38,069 nucleotides of DNA from a virus, in IMG/VR virus record IMGVR_UViG_3300008261_000313, positions 1-38,069 of that record; one strand, 5' to 3'. A program made the translations under genes and the position numbers. Positions 26,006-33,741 of this stretch are shown here, one piece after another. Under the pieces are notes generated by a model. That model saw only the letters and a list, made by a program, of their open reading frames with translations. It was not told where the DNA came from and did not search any database. Within the stretch, counting starts at the first letter, position 1, and the number at the start of each line of letters is the position of its first letter.

Positions 26006-26052
26006 ACCTTCTCCCAGTACCCAAGACAGATGCCGACGATAAACTGGCTCAA

Positions 26053-28356
26053 ATGGCCTCTGAAGGCCTTAAAAGGTTAAATCTGGACAAGGATAAGGTG
26101 TATATTGACAGGCTTAACGAAGAATTAGACATTATTAAATCCAAGAGCTTTGCCTCCTATTTCTTGGTTGTAGCAGATATGGTTAACTGGGCAAAGGATA
26201 ATAATATCCTTGTGGGGCCAGGTCGTGGCTCTGCTGCTGGATCGTTGGTCTGCTACGCCCTTGGAATTACAGATGTAGATCCAATTAAATATGACCTTCT
26301 GTTCTTCCGATTTATTAACCCAGAACGTAATGACTTTCCTGATATAGATACAGACTTTGAAGACCGTCGTCGCAAAGAGGTTAAGGATTATTTAAAAAAG
26401 AAGTTTAAGCACGTTGCATCTATTTCTACATTTACTTATTTTAAAGATAAGGGTGTTATCAGAGATGCTGCTCGTGTATTTATGGTTCCACTTTCAGATG
26501 TTAATCGTGCAATGAAGCAGATCGATACCTTTGAGGATTATATGGAATCTCCAAATACAAAAGAATTTAGAACTAAATATCCAGAAGTAACTTGGTTGGC
26601 AGAAAGATTACGTGGAAAGATTAGAAATGTTGGAGTTCACGCTGCTGGAGTTGTTGTAGCTAAAGATGATATTAGAAAGTTTGCTCCGATTGAATCTCGT
26701 GAAGACTCTCAAGATAAAGTGTCTGGAAGAATTCCTGTTGTTGCATATGATATGGATACAGTTGCAGATATAGGTCTTATCAAACTAGATGCTCTAGGGC
26801 TTAAGACTTTGTCCGTAATTTCAGATACCTTAAAATCTATTAAAGATAGAACTGGAAAAGAAATTAATCTTTCTAGCATGAGTTTAGATGATCCAAAAGT
26901 ATACAAAATGCTTGGAGAAGGATACACAAAGGGAGTATTCCAAGCAGAAGCAACTCCATATACCAACCTATTAATTAAAATGGGAGTAGATAAGTTTGAA
27001 GATTTAGTTGCATCAAATGCTTTGGTTAGACCAGGAGCAATGAACACTGTAGGGGCTTCTTATATTAAAAGAAAACGTGGGGATGAAGCGGTTGATTATG
27101 TCCACCAAATCATGAAACCATTTACAGAAAATACTTATGGGGTTATTATTTATCAAGAGCAGGTTATGCAGGCATGCGTACACCTAGGAGGAATGACCTG
27201 GTCAGAAGCTGACAAGGTTAGAAAAATTATTGGAAAGAAAAAAGATGCTAAAGAATTTGATCAATTTAAAGACAAGTTTATTGAAGGCGCTGAAAAGAAC
27301 ATATCTAAGAAACAAGCACAGCACCTCTGGCACGACTTCGAAGCCCACGCTGGATACTCATTCAACAGGTCTCACGCTGTTGCTTACTCTATGCTTTCTT
27401 ATTATACCGCTTGGCTTAAGTGTTATTATCCTTTGGAGTTTATATTCTCGATACTTAAAAACGAAGGAGATAAAGACGCCAGAACAGAATACTTAATTGA
27501 AGCAAAAAGACTTGGATTAAAGGTTCTTTTGCCACACATTAATGAATCTGATATTTATTTTTCTTTACAAAAAGAAGCAATTAGATTTGGACTAGGCGAA
27601 GTTAAATTTATTTCTGATAGCATTGCAAATAAAATTATAGAAAAGAGACCCTATGAAGACTATAAAGACTTTATTGAAAAAGCTTCAAAGAAAGGCAGTG
27701 GTATTAATAGTAGGGCTATATCTGCTCTTAATGCTATTGGCGGTGCTGCTTTCGATGATAATAAACGTGACGGTAAAGAAAAAGACAACTACTACGAATT
27801 CCTAGGCATACCTACATTTAGTTTAGACCTACCACCAAGAATTAAGTCTCAGGCACGTCCTATATCAGAATTTGACGACCTAGGATCTTTTGTTATGTTT
27901 GGTATGGTTAAAACTATTAAGCGTGGAAATGGATGGGCTAGGGTTGAGCTAGTTGATGAAACTGGATCTATTGGTCTATTCCATAATGAGCAAACCACTA
28001 TTGAGCCAGGGCAGATGTATTTTATTTTAGTAGGAGATAATAGAATTGCAAGTTATGTTAAGGTCGGAGACATTACCCCAGACTCAAAGAACACATTTGT
28101 AGACTACCTATACAGGAAAGAATATGATATTACAGAAAAAGAATATATGGTTGTTAACTTTACTCCATATAAGACTAAAGCTGGAAAAACCATGGCTCAC
28201 ATTGTTATGTCTGATAAAGACAAGGTCTTGACACGAGCAATTGTTTTTTCTAGTTTATATAAGATTGCCTTAGCAAAAATGCGTGAGGGAATGAAATGTC
28301 AGGTCATATTATCTAAACTAGATGATGGCACACTGATGGTTAAGGAAATAAAATGA
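26053..28356 (+). CDS. dnaE: DNA polymerase III alpha, catalytic and C-terminal part
   Basis: From its first ATG (26053) this part is 767 aa, but the frame is open and polymerase-like from 25972, and no ribosome site precedes 26053. It contains the fingers/palm core: GPGRGSAAGS (about 56-65), the catalytic pair in PDIDTDF (about 96-102) and a third acidic site in IKLDALGLKTL (about 245). Further on are the fingers (about 295-430), an HhH region and a C-terminal OB-fold-like segment (about 600-700) before a short end. The tau- and beta-clamp-binding tail of bacterial alpha is not evident. Without frameshift fusion this fragment would lack the PHP domain. It replicates the phage chromosome with the host sliding clamp, an inference from the family. 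Confidence 0.9.
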   Translation: MASEGLKRLNLDKDKVYIDRLNEELDIIKSKSFASYFLVVADMVNWAKDNNILVGPGRGSAAGSLVCYALGITDVDPIKYDLLFFRFINPERNDFPDIDTDFEDRRRKEVKDYLKKKFKHVASISTFTYFKDKGVIRDAARVFMVPLSDVNRAMKQIDTFEDYMESPNTKEFRTKYPEVTWLAERLRGKIRNVGVHAAGVVVAKDDIRKFAPIESREDSQDKVSGRIPVVAYDMDTVADIGLIKLDALGLKTLSVISDTLKSIKDRTGKEINLSSMSLDDPKVYKMLGEGYTKGVFQAEATPYTNLLIKMGVDKFEDLVASNALVRPGAMNTVGASYIKRKRGDEAVDYVHQIMKPFTENTYGVIIYQEQVMQACVHLGGMTWSEADKVRKIIGKKKDAKEFDQFKDKFIEGAEKNISKKQAQHLWHDFEAHAGYSFNRSHAVAYSMLSYYTAWLKCYYPLEFIFSILKNEGDKDARTEYLIEAKRLGLKVLLPHINESDIYFSLQKEAIRFGLGEVKFISDSIANKIIEKRPYEDYKDFIEKASKKGSGINSRAISALNAIGGAAFDDNKRDGKEKDNYYEFLGIPTFSLDLPPRIKSQARPISEFDDLGSFVMFGMVKTIKRGNGWARVELVDETGSIGLFHNEQTTIEPGQMYFILVGDNRIASYVKVGDITPDSKNTFVDYLYRKEYDITEKEYMVVNFTPYKTKAGKTMAHIVMSDKDKVLTRAIVFSSLYKIALAKMREGMKCQVILSKLDDGTLMVKEIK

Positions 28357-28556
28357 CAGAAGATATTGAAGGCTTAGTTACTTCTATAAGTATAAATCAA
28401 GTTCTTGTTGCCGTGCTTGAAGAATATGGCAAGCTTACCGTTCCAACTCTTAATTTTTTAGAGTCTAATGCGGAAGAAAAAGAATTAGTTATTGATTATG
28501 ATGAGAACGGCCCATCATTTACGTTTAGCTTAAGGAATAAAATTGAATCAGAATAA
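28353..28556 (+). CDS. Small hypothetical protein
   Basis: A 67-aa acidic protein in an ATGA junction with the polymerase gene. Residues 1-45 look like a small winged fold: a strand, a helix (INQVLVAVLEEYGKLTVPTL) and a strand. No recognised motif. The tight coupling suggests co-translation with the polymerase, but no function can be assigned. Confidence 0.7.
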   Translation: MTEDIEGLVTSISINQVLVAVLEEYGKLTVPTLNFLESNAEEKELVIDYDENGPSFTFSLRNKIESE

Positions 28557-28890
28557 TTATTTATTAGAATACGGGCTAGATGCCCTAGCAGCATTATTGC
28601 ACGAAACAGCAAAAGAAAAGGGATTTTGGGATGGGGAATATTCCCACGACAAGATCGGTAATAAGCTCGCCCTTGTACATTCAGAAGTTACTGAAGTATT
28701 AGAGGCAATTAGAAAATCTAAAGGTAGCGAAGCCATTGTAGAAGAAATGGCAGATGTTATTATTAGATTATTAGATGTATATGCAGCAATGCGTAACAAA
28801 GAAGATGTCCTACACAGCCTTGACGATATATTAGAGGCAAAGATTAATAAAAATAAAGAGCGACCAAGGCTTCACGGCAACCTGTTTTAA
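28543..28890 (+). CDS. MazG-like nucleotide pyrophosphohydrolase
   Basis: A 115-aa helical protein. TTG 28543 is chosen since AAGGA lies six bases upstream and no ATG precedes the conserved region. The MazG-type metal-binding pattern ExxE...ExxD is visible as HSEVTEVLEA (about 46-55) and EEMADVIIRLLD (about 67-78). Family members hydrolyse (d)NTPs to NMP and pyrophosphate, clearing aberrant nucleotides; phage MazG proteins have also been linked to alarmone levels. Located at the end of the replication operon just before the recA promoter. The family assignment is solid; the substrate is not known. Confidence 0.85.
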   Translation: MNQNNYLLEYGLDALAALLHETAKEKGFWDGEYSHDKIGNKLALVHSEVTEVLEAIRKSKGSEAIVEEMADVIIRLLDVYAAMRNKEDVLHSLDDILEAKINKNKERPRLHGNLF

Positions 28891-28899
28891 TGCTATAAT
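28871..28899 (+). promoter_or_regulatory. Promoter before recA
   Basis: TTCACG (28871-28876, four of six to consensus), 17-base spacer, TATAAT (28894-28899) with TGC before it (extended -10). Start near 28906; AGAGAAGAAAGAG precedes ATG 28924. It lies across the end of the mazG-like gene and marks the start of the recombination cassette. Confidence 0.72.
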
Positions 28900-28923
28900 T
28901 ACTAGAGAGAAGAAAGAGTATTA

Positions 28924-29931
28924 ATGGAAATTGTATTAGATGATATATTAGCTAAATTAGATCCAAAAACTAGAGCAAGGGTTCAGTCTGCAGTAGATAT
29001 TCAAGTAGACAAACAGTCTACCCCAAGCATTGGACTTAACCAAGCCCTCAAAGGTGGCCTTGCTTACGGTAGACAAATACTTGTATGGGGTAACAAGTCT
29101 GCTGGAAAGTCATCTTTTTGTTTACAGATGATTGCACAAGCGCAAAAAGAGGGAAAGTCATGTGCGTGGATTGATGCAGAGCACTCTTATGACCCTTCAT
29201 GGGCGGAAAAGCTAGGAGTAGACTCTTCTAAATTAATTTATTCACCAGCTAAAACAGTTAACGATATGGTTGACGTTGCCACAAAATTAATGGAAGCAGG
29301 CGTAGATCTAATTGTTGTAGATTCTATATCAGCACTACTACCAGCAATTTACTTTGAAAAAGATGGAAATGAAATGAAAGATCTGCAAGACACAAAGCAG
29401 ATTGGCGCAGAAGCAAAGGATATGACCCACGCAGTCAAGATGTTAAATTATGCAAACAAAAACACACTACTTGTTCTCATCTCACAACAACGAAACCAGT
29501 TTGGATCTATGCATGCTAGTCACATCCCCACGGGTGGCATGGCAGTCAAGTTCTTCTCTTCCACTGTCATTAAACTCTGGTCGTCTGAGGCTGAAGCAAA
29601 TGCTATTAAGGCTGGCGTTAAAGTTGGCGACAAAATTATTGAACAAAGAGTCGGGAGACCAGTTAACTGGATTATTGATTACAACAAAGTCGGCCCCCCT
29701 AATCTATCGGGACAATACGACTTCTACTACCAAGGGGACGTTCTTGGTGTAGATTCAATTGGAGAAACCTTGGACGTCGCAGAAATGTGCGGAGTAGTAG
29801 AAAAAGGTGGAGCCTGGTATACAGTAAACGAAGAAAGATTTCAGGGAAGAGCTAAAGCTGTTCAGTATCTTCGTGACAACCCAAAGGTAGTTGAAAAACT
29901 ACAAAAGGAAATTGATGCCAAATTTAAATGA
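28924..29931 (+). CDS. recA: RecA recombinase
   Basis: A 335-aa protein. RecA forms filaments on ssDNA and catalyses homologous pairing and strand exchange. Visible: Walker A GNKSAGKSS (about 56-64), AWIDAEHSYDPSWAEKLGVD (about 80-99), Walker B LIVVDSISALLP (about 129), LLVLISQQRNQFGSM (loop L1 region, about 180-194), PTGGMAVKFFSS (L2 region, about 200). The length is close to bacterial RecA without the acidic C-terminal extension. It heads a cassette with a Cas4-like nuclease and RuvC-like resolvase, so it may serve late recombination-dependent replication or genome repair. Own promoter at 28871-28899. Confidence 0.95.
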   Translation: MEIVLDDILAKLDPKTRARVQSAVDIQVDKQSTPSIGLNQALKGGLAYGRQILVWGNKSAGKSSFCLQMIAQAQKEGKSCAWIDAEHSYDPSWAEKLGVDSSKLIYSPAKTVNDMVDVATKLMEAGVDLIVVDSISALLPAIYFEKDGNEMKDLQDTKQIGAEAKDMTHAVKMLNYANKNTLLVLISQQRNQFGSMHASHIPTGGMAVKFFSSTVIKLWSSEAEANAIKAGVKVGDKIIEQRVGRPVNWIIDYNKVGPPNLSGQYDFYYQGDVLGVDSIGETLDVAEMCGVVEKGGAWYTVNEERFQGRAKAVQYLRDNPKVVEKLQKEIDAKFK

Positions 29932-30106
29932 GTTTATATCTCCCAAGCCAGAAAAAGTTTATGGCTTAGAGCTTGAAAGGCTTGGTGGTAAAAAGCCATG
30001 CTCCAAATGTGATAAAGACTCAGACGGATATTTTTGGGATGCATCAACAATGACTATATCTTGGGAATGTCCAGACGGTCATAAAAATTCTTATGTGGTG
30101 GGATAA
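29915..30106 (+). CDS. Small zinc-ribbon-like protein
   Basis: A 63-aa protein; ATG 29915 is placed by AAGGA five bases upstream and it overlaps the recA end by 17 bases. It has CSKC (about 28-31), an aromatic stretch (GYFWDASTMTISW) and CPDGH (about 52-56), spacing that suits a zinc ribbon with Cys and His ligands. No family name recognised. Junction to the next gene is TAATG. Confidence 0.72.
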   Translation: MPNLNEFISPKPEKVYGLELERLGGKKPCSKCDKDSDGYFWDASTMTISWECPDGHKNSYVVG

Positions 30107-30426
30107 TGTCTGAAAGATCTGAAGTAAAAAGAGATGGCGCCAAGGCTCAAAAAAATTCTGGCCGTGGAGATTATCAAAAAGGGGACGCTAAATGGAAGCA
30201 ATTCCTTGTAGACTATAAAGAAGCGTCTTCATCTTTTACTTTAAATAAACCAGTGTGGTCTAAAATATGTACAGACACATTTAGAGTTAGCAGAGATATG
30301 CATCCAGCTTTAAAAATTATTATTGGAACTGAGTCTAAAGTTAGACTTGGTATTATTGAGTGGGCAGTGCTAGAAGAACTGATCCAATTTTGGGAGGACA
30401 ACAATGGCAAACAAGCGCTTACATAG
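30106..30426 (+). CDS. Hypothetical protein of the recombination cassette
   Basis: A 106-aa basic protein. The N-terminus carries GAKAQKNSGRGDYQKGDAKW (about 11-30), a Gly/Lys-rich stretch that I recall from a widespread phage family next to RecA and nucleases, sometimes labelled Holliday junction resolvase-like. This opening is also similar to the start of archaeal-type resolvases and restriction-like nucleases, with residues about 35-42 VDYKEAS as a possible acidic-Lys site. That similarity is weak; I would not assign an enzyme. The rest is helical with KVRLGIIEWAVLEELIQF near the end. Confidence 0.65.
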   Translation: MSERSEVKRDGAKAQKNSGRGDYQKGDAKWKQFLVDYKEASSSFTLNKPVWSKICTDTFRVSRDMHPALKIIIGTESKVRLGIIEWAVLEELIQFWEDNNGKQALT

Positions 30427-30448
30427 TAAATCATAAGAAGAAAAAGTA

Positions 30449-30553
30449 ATGACAATGTTTTTACTAGGGCTAATGTTGGGTTTTGTTATTGGCTACGGTT
30501 TAGGTTTATTTATAGACAAGATAGATAAGAGGATGAAAAATGGCGGAAGATAA
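30449..30553 (+). CDS. 34-aa single-span membrane peptide with glycine zipper
   Basis: A short open frame from ATG 30449 to TAA 30551-30553, between two real genes and overlapping the next by 14 bases. AAGAAG lies upstream. Residues 3-22 are one hydrophobic helix with Gly at 7, 11, 15 and 19, an unbroken GxxxGxxxGxxxG zipper, followed by a positively charged tail (DKIDKRMKNGGR). Such zippers promote tight helix packing in membranes. It may be a membrane anchor, a small lysis- or permeability-related peptide, or a regulator. The size means it could be missed by gene callers; coding is supported by the spacing and overlap. Confidence 0.6.
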   Translation: MTMFLLGLMLGFVIGYGLGLFIDKIDKRMKNGGR

Positions 30554-30878
30554 GAATACCTTAGAGTTAATTAGTTCTATTACGGAATTCAATGACTTGC
30601 ATGAGTATATGGGCGATGAACAACTAGATAGGGCATTGGCTATTGTAGTAAAGCTATTAATGAATCCAGATGTTCCTTCAGCAAAAGCTCCATATTTAAT
30701 TATTGAGCTTCAGGCAATGTCTACCAAGTTTTCTATGATGGCATCCTATTATTCAACAATTGCTAAAGACAAGGCTGGAACCACAAACAATAACAAGAAG
30801 AACATTTATTATTCAGCAAAGGAGTCCATAGACAAACTTGTAGATGCACTTAAGTATGTCGTTAGGTACAATTCATAA
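30540..30878 (+). CDS. Helical hypothetical protein
   Basis: A 112-aa protein starting at ATG 30540 (AAGAGGATG context), overlapping the small membrane peptide by 14 bases and ending one base into the next ATG (TAATG). It is predicted almost all-helical with no cysteine. No family recognised. Position between RecA and the Cas4-like nuclease suggests a recombination accessory, such as a nuclease partner; this is inference from order only. Confidence 0.75.
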   Translation: MAEDKNTLELISSITEFNDLHEYMGDEQLDRALAIVVKLLMNPDVPSAKAPYLIIELQAMSTKFSMMASYYSTIAKDKAGTTNNNKKNIYYSAKESIDKLVDALKYVVRYNS

Positions 30879-31663
30879 TGGGTAGAGATATAGTAAAGAA
30901 CCTTAAGTTTAAAAAGCATGCTGGTAAGCACTTTGATCCAGAGCTGTTTGCACAGTTGCTTGATGAGTCTTATCGGAATACTAAACGTGCAGATGGCGAG
31001 ATGACAAAAAAATCATTTAGCCCAAGCTCCCTTGGTTACGGTCATGGCACATGCCCTAGATATTGGTATATGGCATTTAGTGGCGCAATGTTTATCGACA
31101 ATAATGATGCAGTAGCAGTTGCAAATATGGCTCAGGGAACTCAAGCACATGAAAGACTGCAAAAGCTTATATCGACTATGCCTGAGTGGCGGGCTGAAGA
31201 AGAAGAAATAATTAATGAGTATCCTCCAATTAGAGGATTTATAGATTTAATTATGGAGTACGATAACGAAACTGTTATTGGAGAAATTAAAACTGCCAAG
31301 CAAGAGGTTTGGGATGCAAGGCAAGCTGAGATGAAGCCTACAACTAACCACTTGTTGCAACTACTTACTTATATGAAGTTGAAGAATGCTAAAGAAGGGT
31401 TCTTCCTTTATGAGAATAAAAACACACAAGAGCTAATAGTAATTCCAGTATCAATGAATGAAAAAAATACTGCAATTATTGAAGAGGCTTTTAATTGGAT
31501 GTGCGAAGTATGGGATAATTTTAAAGATGGGGATCTTCCAATGAAACCACCTGGAGCAACAAAATCAAAGATGCCTTGCACATATTGCCCTATTAAGAAG
31601 GAATGCTATTCTGGCCTTACTGGAACAGTTCAGATAGAGTCATACGTGGTTCCAAAAATATGA
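30878..31663 (+). CDS. Cas4/RecB-like PD-(D/E)XK exonuclease with probable Fe-S cluster
   Basis: A 261-aa protein. The PD-(D/E)XK core is visible as GFIDLIMEY (about 120-128) and EIKTAK (about 136-141), followed by the QxxxY motif in QLLTYM (about 162). One Cys lies near 60 (TCPRYWY) and three more near the C-terminus (CTYCPIKKEC, about 234-243), the 1+3 pattern that ligates a 4Fe-4S cluster in Cas4 and AddB nucleases. Phage Cas4-like enzymes process DNA ends for recombination. It lies in a cassette with RecA and a RuvC-like protein. No CRISPR components are near, so a repair role is favoured. Confidence 0.87.
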   Translation: MGRDIVKNLKFKKHAGKHFDPELFAQLLDESYRNTKRADGEMTKKSFSPSSLGYGHGTCPRYWYMAFSGAMFIDNNDAVAVANMAQGTQAHERLQKLISTMPEWRAEEEEIINEYPPIRGFIDLIMEYDNETVIGEIKTAKQEVWDARQAEMKPTTNHLLQLLTYMKLKNAKEGFFLYENKNTQELIVIPVSMNEKNTAIIEEAFNWMCEVWDNFKDGDLPMKPPGATKSKMPCTYCPIKKECYSGLTGTVQIESYVVPKI

Positions 31664-31938
31664 TCTGTGCCAATAAAGAATGTGCTAAAGACTTTGAGCC
31701 AAAAACACATAATCAAAAATATTGTACAGACGAATGCTGTAGAGTTGCAACTAATAGACGAATTATGGAAAAGTATTATGAAAAAAAGGCAATTAGAAAT
31801 GGCGCTGAGAGAGGATGCAAAAAGTGTAATGCTCAGCTAAGCAGATATAATGAGACCACTATATGTGCTTCCTGTCAGAAAAAAATTGATATTACTAAAA
31901 GAAATACAATTATTGGGAGGCTAAATGAGATTAGCTGA
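31660..31938 (+). CDS. Zinc-finger protein, two Cys clusters
   Basis: A 92-aa protein starting at ATG 31660, which overlaps the nuclease stop as ATGA. An in-frame start at 31603 would lie deep in the previous gene and is rejected. The first cluster reads CANKEC (3-8) ... KYCTDECC (about 20-27), a common phage zinc-finger with FxPKTHNQKYC between. A second cluster CKKC (about 55-58) ... CASC (about 70-73) suggests another zinc site. Middle part is helical and basic. Probably DNA-binding and associated with the neighbouring resolvase. No enzyme motif. Confidence 0.75.
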   Translation: MICANKECAKDFEPKTHNQKYCTDECCRVATNRRIMEKYYEKKAIRNGAERGCKKCNAQLSRYNETTICASCQKKIDITKRNTIIGRLNEIS

Positions 31939-32494
31939 GCTTGTTAAGACTAAGGCAAACCGTGTTCTTGGTATAGATGCATCTACAAACTCTGTCGCAT
32001 TTTGTTTAATGGAAGACGATAAGCCATTAAAATGGGGTAAAATTAATTTTGTTGGATCAGACATATACGAAAAGATTTATGACGCTAAGGTTAAAACACA
32101 TTCTATGCTTGAAGAATTAAAATCAGACTATATAGCCGTAGAAGGAGCCATACTTGTTAGGTCTCCAGACGCTGTAATAAAACTATCATATGTTTATGGT
32201 GTAGTTATTGCTGAATTAATGTCCACAGGGGCCAAGGTTATAACAATTTCCCCATCATCTTGGCAGGCTTACATAGGAAATAAAAATCCTACAAAAGAAG
32301 AAAAGGCGGCAATTAGGCTAAAGAATCCAGGGTATGCGGACTCATGGTATAAAACACAGCTCAGAAATATGCGTAAGCAAAGAACTGTAGACTATTTTAA
32401 TAAAAAATATAACCTGTCCTTAACAGATTTTGACGTGGCAGATTCGTTTGGAATTGCACACTACTCTAATACAGTATTAACGGAAAGACAATGA
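31925..32494 (+). CDS. RuvC-like Holliday junction resolvase
   Basis: A 189-aa RNase H-fold protein. The acidic catalytic sites are visible: LGIDASTNS (Asp about 18), YIAVEGA (Glu about 73) and DVADSFGIAHY (Asp about 171-174). RuvC-type enzymes nick four-way junctions symmetrically, resolving recombination intermediates before packaging. Length is close to bacterial RuvC (about 170-190). It overlaps the zinc-finger gene by 14 bases and the next HTH gene by 4 bases, so all three are likely co-translated. Divergent phage type; family assignment is by motif. Confidence 0.85.
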   Translation: MRLAELVKTKANRVLGIDASTNSVAFCLMEDDKPLKWGKINFVGSDIYEKIYDAKVKTHSMLEELKSDYIAVEGAILVRSPDAVIKLSYVYGVVIAELMSTGAKVITISPSSWQAYIGNKNPTKEEKAAIRLKNPGYADSWYKTQLRNMRKQRTVDYFNKKYNLSLTDFDVADSFGIAHYSNTVLTERQ

Positions 32495-32637
32495 AGTTAT
32501 ATCAAAGCCAGACTTGGCTATACAGAAGATATGTAGTTCAAAAGAAAACTGTTACTGAAATTGCAACTGAATGCAAGGTCTCTGCTATGACTATACAGAG
32601 GTACCTAGATAAGTTTGGACTAATTCAAAAAAGATGA
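32491..32637 (+). CDS. 48-aa helix-turn-helix protein
   Basis: A short open frame from ATG 32491 to TGA 32635-32637, with ATGA overlaps on both sides (resolvase stop and methyltransferase start). Residues about 20-45 (TVTEIATECKVSAMTIQRYL) are a classic HTH of the homeodomain-like resolvase/HNH-linker type, with the terminal KFGLI turn. It fills an otherwise empty 140-base gap. Likely a small DNA-binding regulator or a partner of the resolvase next to it. The double coupling is strong evidence for translation. Confidence 0.72.
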   Translation: MKLYQSQTWLYRRYVVQKKTVTEIATECKVSAMTIQRYLDKFGLIQKR

Positions 32638-33383
32638 GAACAGAGCCAAGAAATATTGAGTCAATTACTTTTAGCAAAGTTCTAGATTCTTTTTATGTAT
32701 ACACTGGAGACAAAACGGATCGATATGTTCAAGCCACCTGCAAAAATGAAGGGTACTGGGACAAAGAGCTTACTGAATGGATGATTAAAAATTTACAGCC
32801 TGGCTGGACATGCCTAGACATTGGCGCAAATATATTTTATTTTACAGAAGTTATGGCACGAAAAGTTGGAGTATCTGGCAGGGTCCTAGCATTTGAACCA
32901 ATAGAAAGGCTATGTAAATCTTACACAGTTGCTACAATTTTAAACGATTACTCAAGTGCTGGACAGATTGATGTATTTAATATAGCCTTGTCAAATAAAA
33001 AAGATAAGATGGTTTTAAATATTTGGGAAGAAAATATTGGCGGGTCTGGAATAGTGCATGAACACCAATCTGGAAATCATGGTCAGCATGGTAATTACTA
33101 TACAGAAGAAATAAATGCAGATACCTTAGATTCAACATATACTGGAAAAATTGATTTTATAAAGATGGACGTTGAAGGACATGAAAGATTTGTGTTTGAG
33201 GGATTTTCTGAAGAAGCCCGTAACTGCCCTTTATTGGTTGTTGAATTAGGGTCTGGACAACCAGATGAGTTTTTGATAGAATTAAACGATAAATATACAA
33301 TGGAATTTTTAAATGGGGAAGTGGCCACATTTGAAAGAATTAAAGAGCATGATGTTGTAAATGTCCTGCTAAGGAGAAGATGA
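32634..33383 (+). CDS. FkbM-family methyltransferase
   Basis: A 249-aa Rossmann-fold protein. SAM-binding motif CLDIGANIFYFTEV (about 60-73), FEPIERL (about 87) and the FkbM signature IDFIKMDVEGHE (about 176-187). FkbM enzymes O-methylate sugars or natural products. A phage copy might modify host surface sugars, its own glycans or small molecules; DNA methylation is not the family activity, as no target-recognition or base-flipping motif is visible. Coupled by ATGA to the HTH gene and placed inside the recombination cassette, an unusual place for this family. Motif I reads GANIFYF where many have GANxGxF. Confidence 0.85.
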   Translation: MRTEPRNIESITFSKVLDSFYVYTGDKTDRYVQATCKNEGYWDKELTEWMIKNLQPGWTCLDIGANIFYFTEVMARKVGVSGRVLAFEPIERLCKSYTVATILNDYSSAGQIDVFNIALSNKKDKMVLNIWEENIGGSGIVHEHQSGNHGQHGNYYTEEINADTLDSTYTGKIDFIKMDVEGHERFVFEGFSEEARNCPLLVVELGSGQPDEFLIELNDKYTMEFLNGEVATFERIKEHDVVNVLLRRR

Positions 33384-33724
33384 TGCTAAGACCAGTATTT
33401 AATGACGTAAATGATTTTAAATGCTCAGATCTATATTTACAGGCCGTGGGAGACCCAGCAGGTAATAAAATATGGTCAGCCTGCCATGAAATTGCTCACA
33501 TGCTTATTGAAAAAAATATTTCATACGGGAACTCAGCCTTGGAGCCAGCTAGAATATTTTCAACGGCGGATTCAACAGAACAATTAAAAGTCCGTATTGA
33601 TGATAAGCTAAATAGAGTGAAGAATAACCAGGGTTTTGCAGGTGATAATGATATTGATGACTTAATAGGTTATTTGGTTCTATATAAAATAGCCAGATCT
33701 CAGGTTGCTATTTCAGTCGACTAG
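33380..33724 (+). CDS. Conserved phage protein, DUF1599-like
   Basis: A 114-aa protein in an ATGATG junction with the methyltransferase. It has KNISYGNSALEPARIF (about 49-64) and RIDDKLNRVKNNQGF (about 73) then DDLIGYLVLYKIA (about 95), which fits a small family I recall as DUF1599 or nucleotide-modification-associated domain 1, found in many phages. The acidic residues in RIDDKLxRI and the DxxGY suit an all-alpha metal site related to MazG/dUTPase-like folds. Reaction unknown. Last gene of the cassette; its end contains the promoter for the terminase genes. Confidence 0.75.
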   Translation: MMLRPVFNDVNDFKCSDLYLQAVGDPAGNKIWSACHEIAHMLIEKNISYGNSALEPARIFSTADSTEQLKVRIDDKLNRVKNNQGFAGDNDIDDLIGYLVLYKIARSQVAISVD

Positions 33725-33733
33725 AAGTATAAT
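33705..33733 (+). promoter_or_regulatory. Promoter of the terminase operon, probably leaderless
   Basis: TTGCTA (33705-33710, four of six), 17-base spacer, TATAAT (33728-33733). ATG 33742 lies 9 bases after the -10, within the expected start window, with no ribosome site between, so translation may be leaderless or nearly so. An 8-bp palindrome AGTCGACT (33715-33722) lies in the spacer. Confidence 0.7.
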
Positions 33734-33741
33734 GGTTATCT

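Noticed and set aside
25972-26052. Intein or mobile intron splitting the polymerase gene
   Set aside because: No extra sequence is inserted. The two frames overlap and alignment is continuous, so a frameshift is sufficient.
30878-31663. Cas4-like protein as part of a CRISPR system
   Set aside because: No cas1, cas2 or repeat array in the window; all neighbours are recombination genes.
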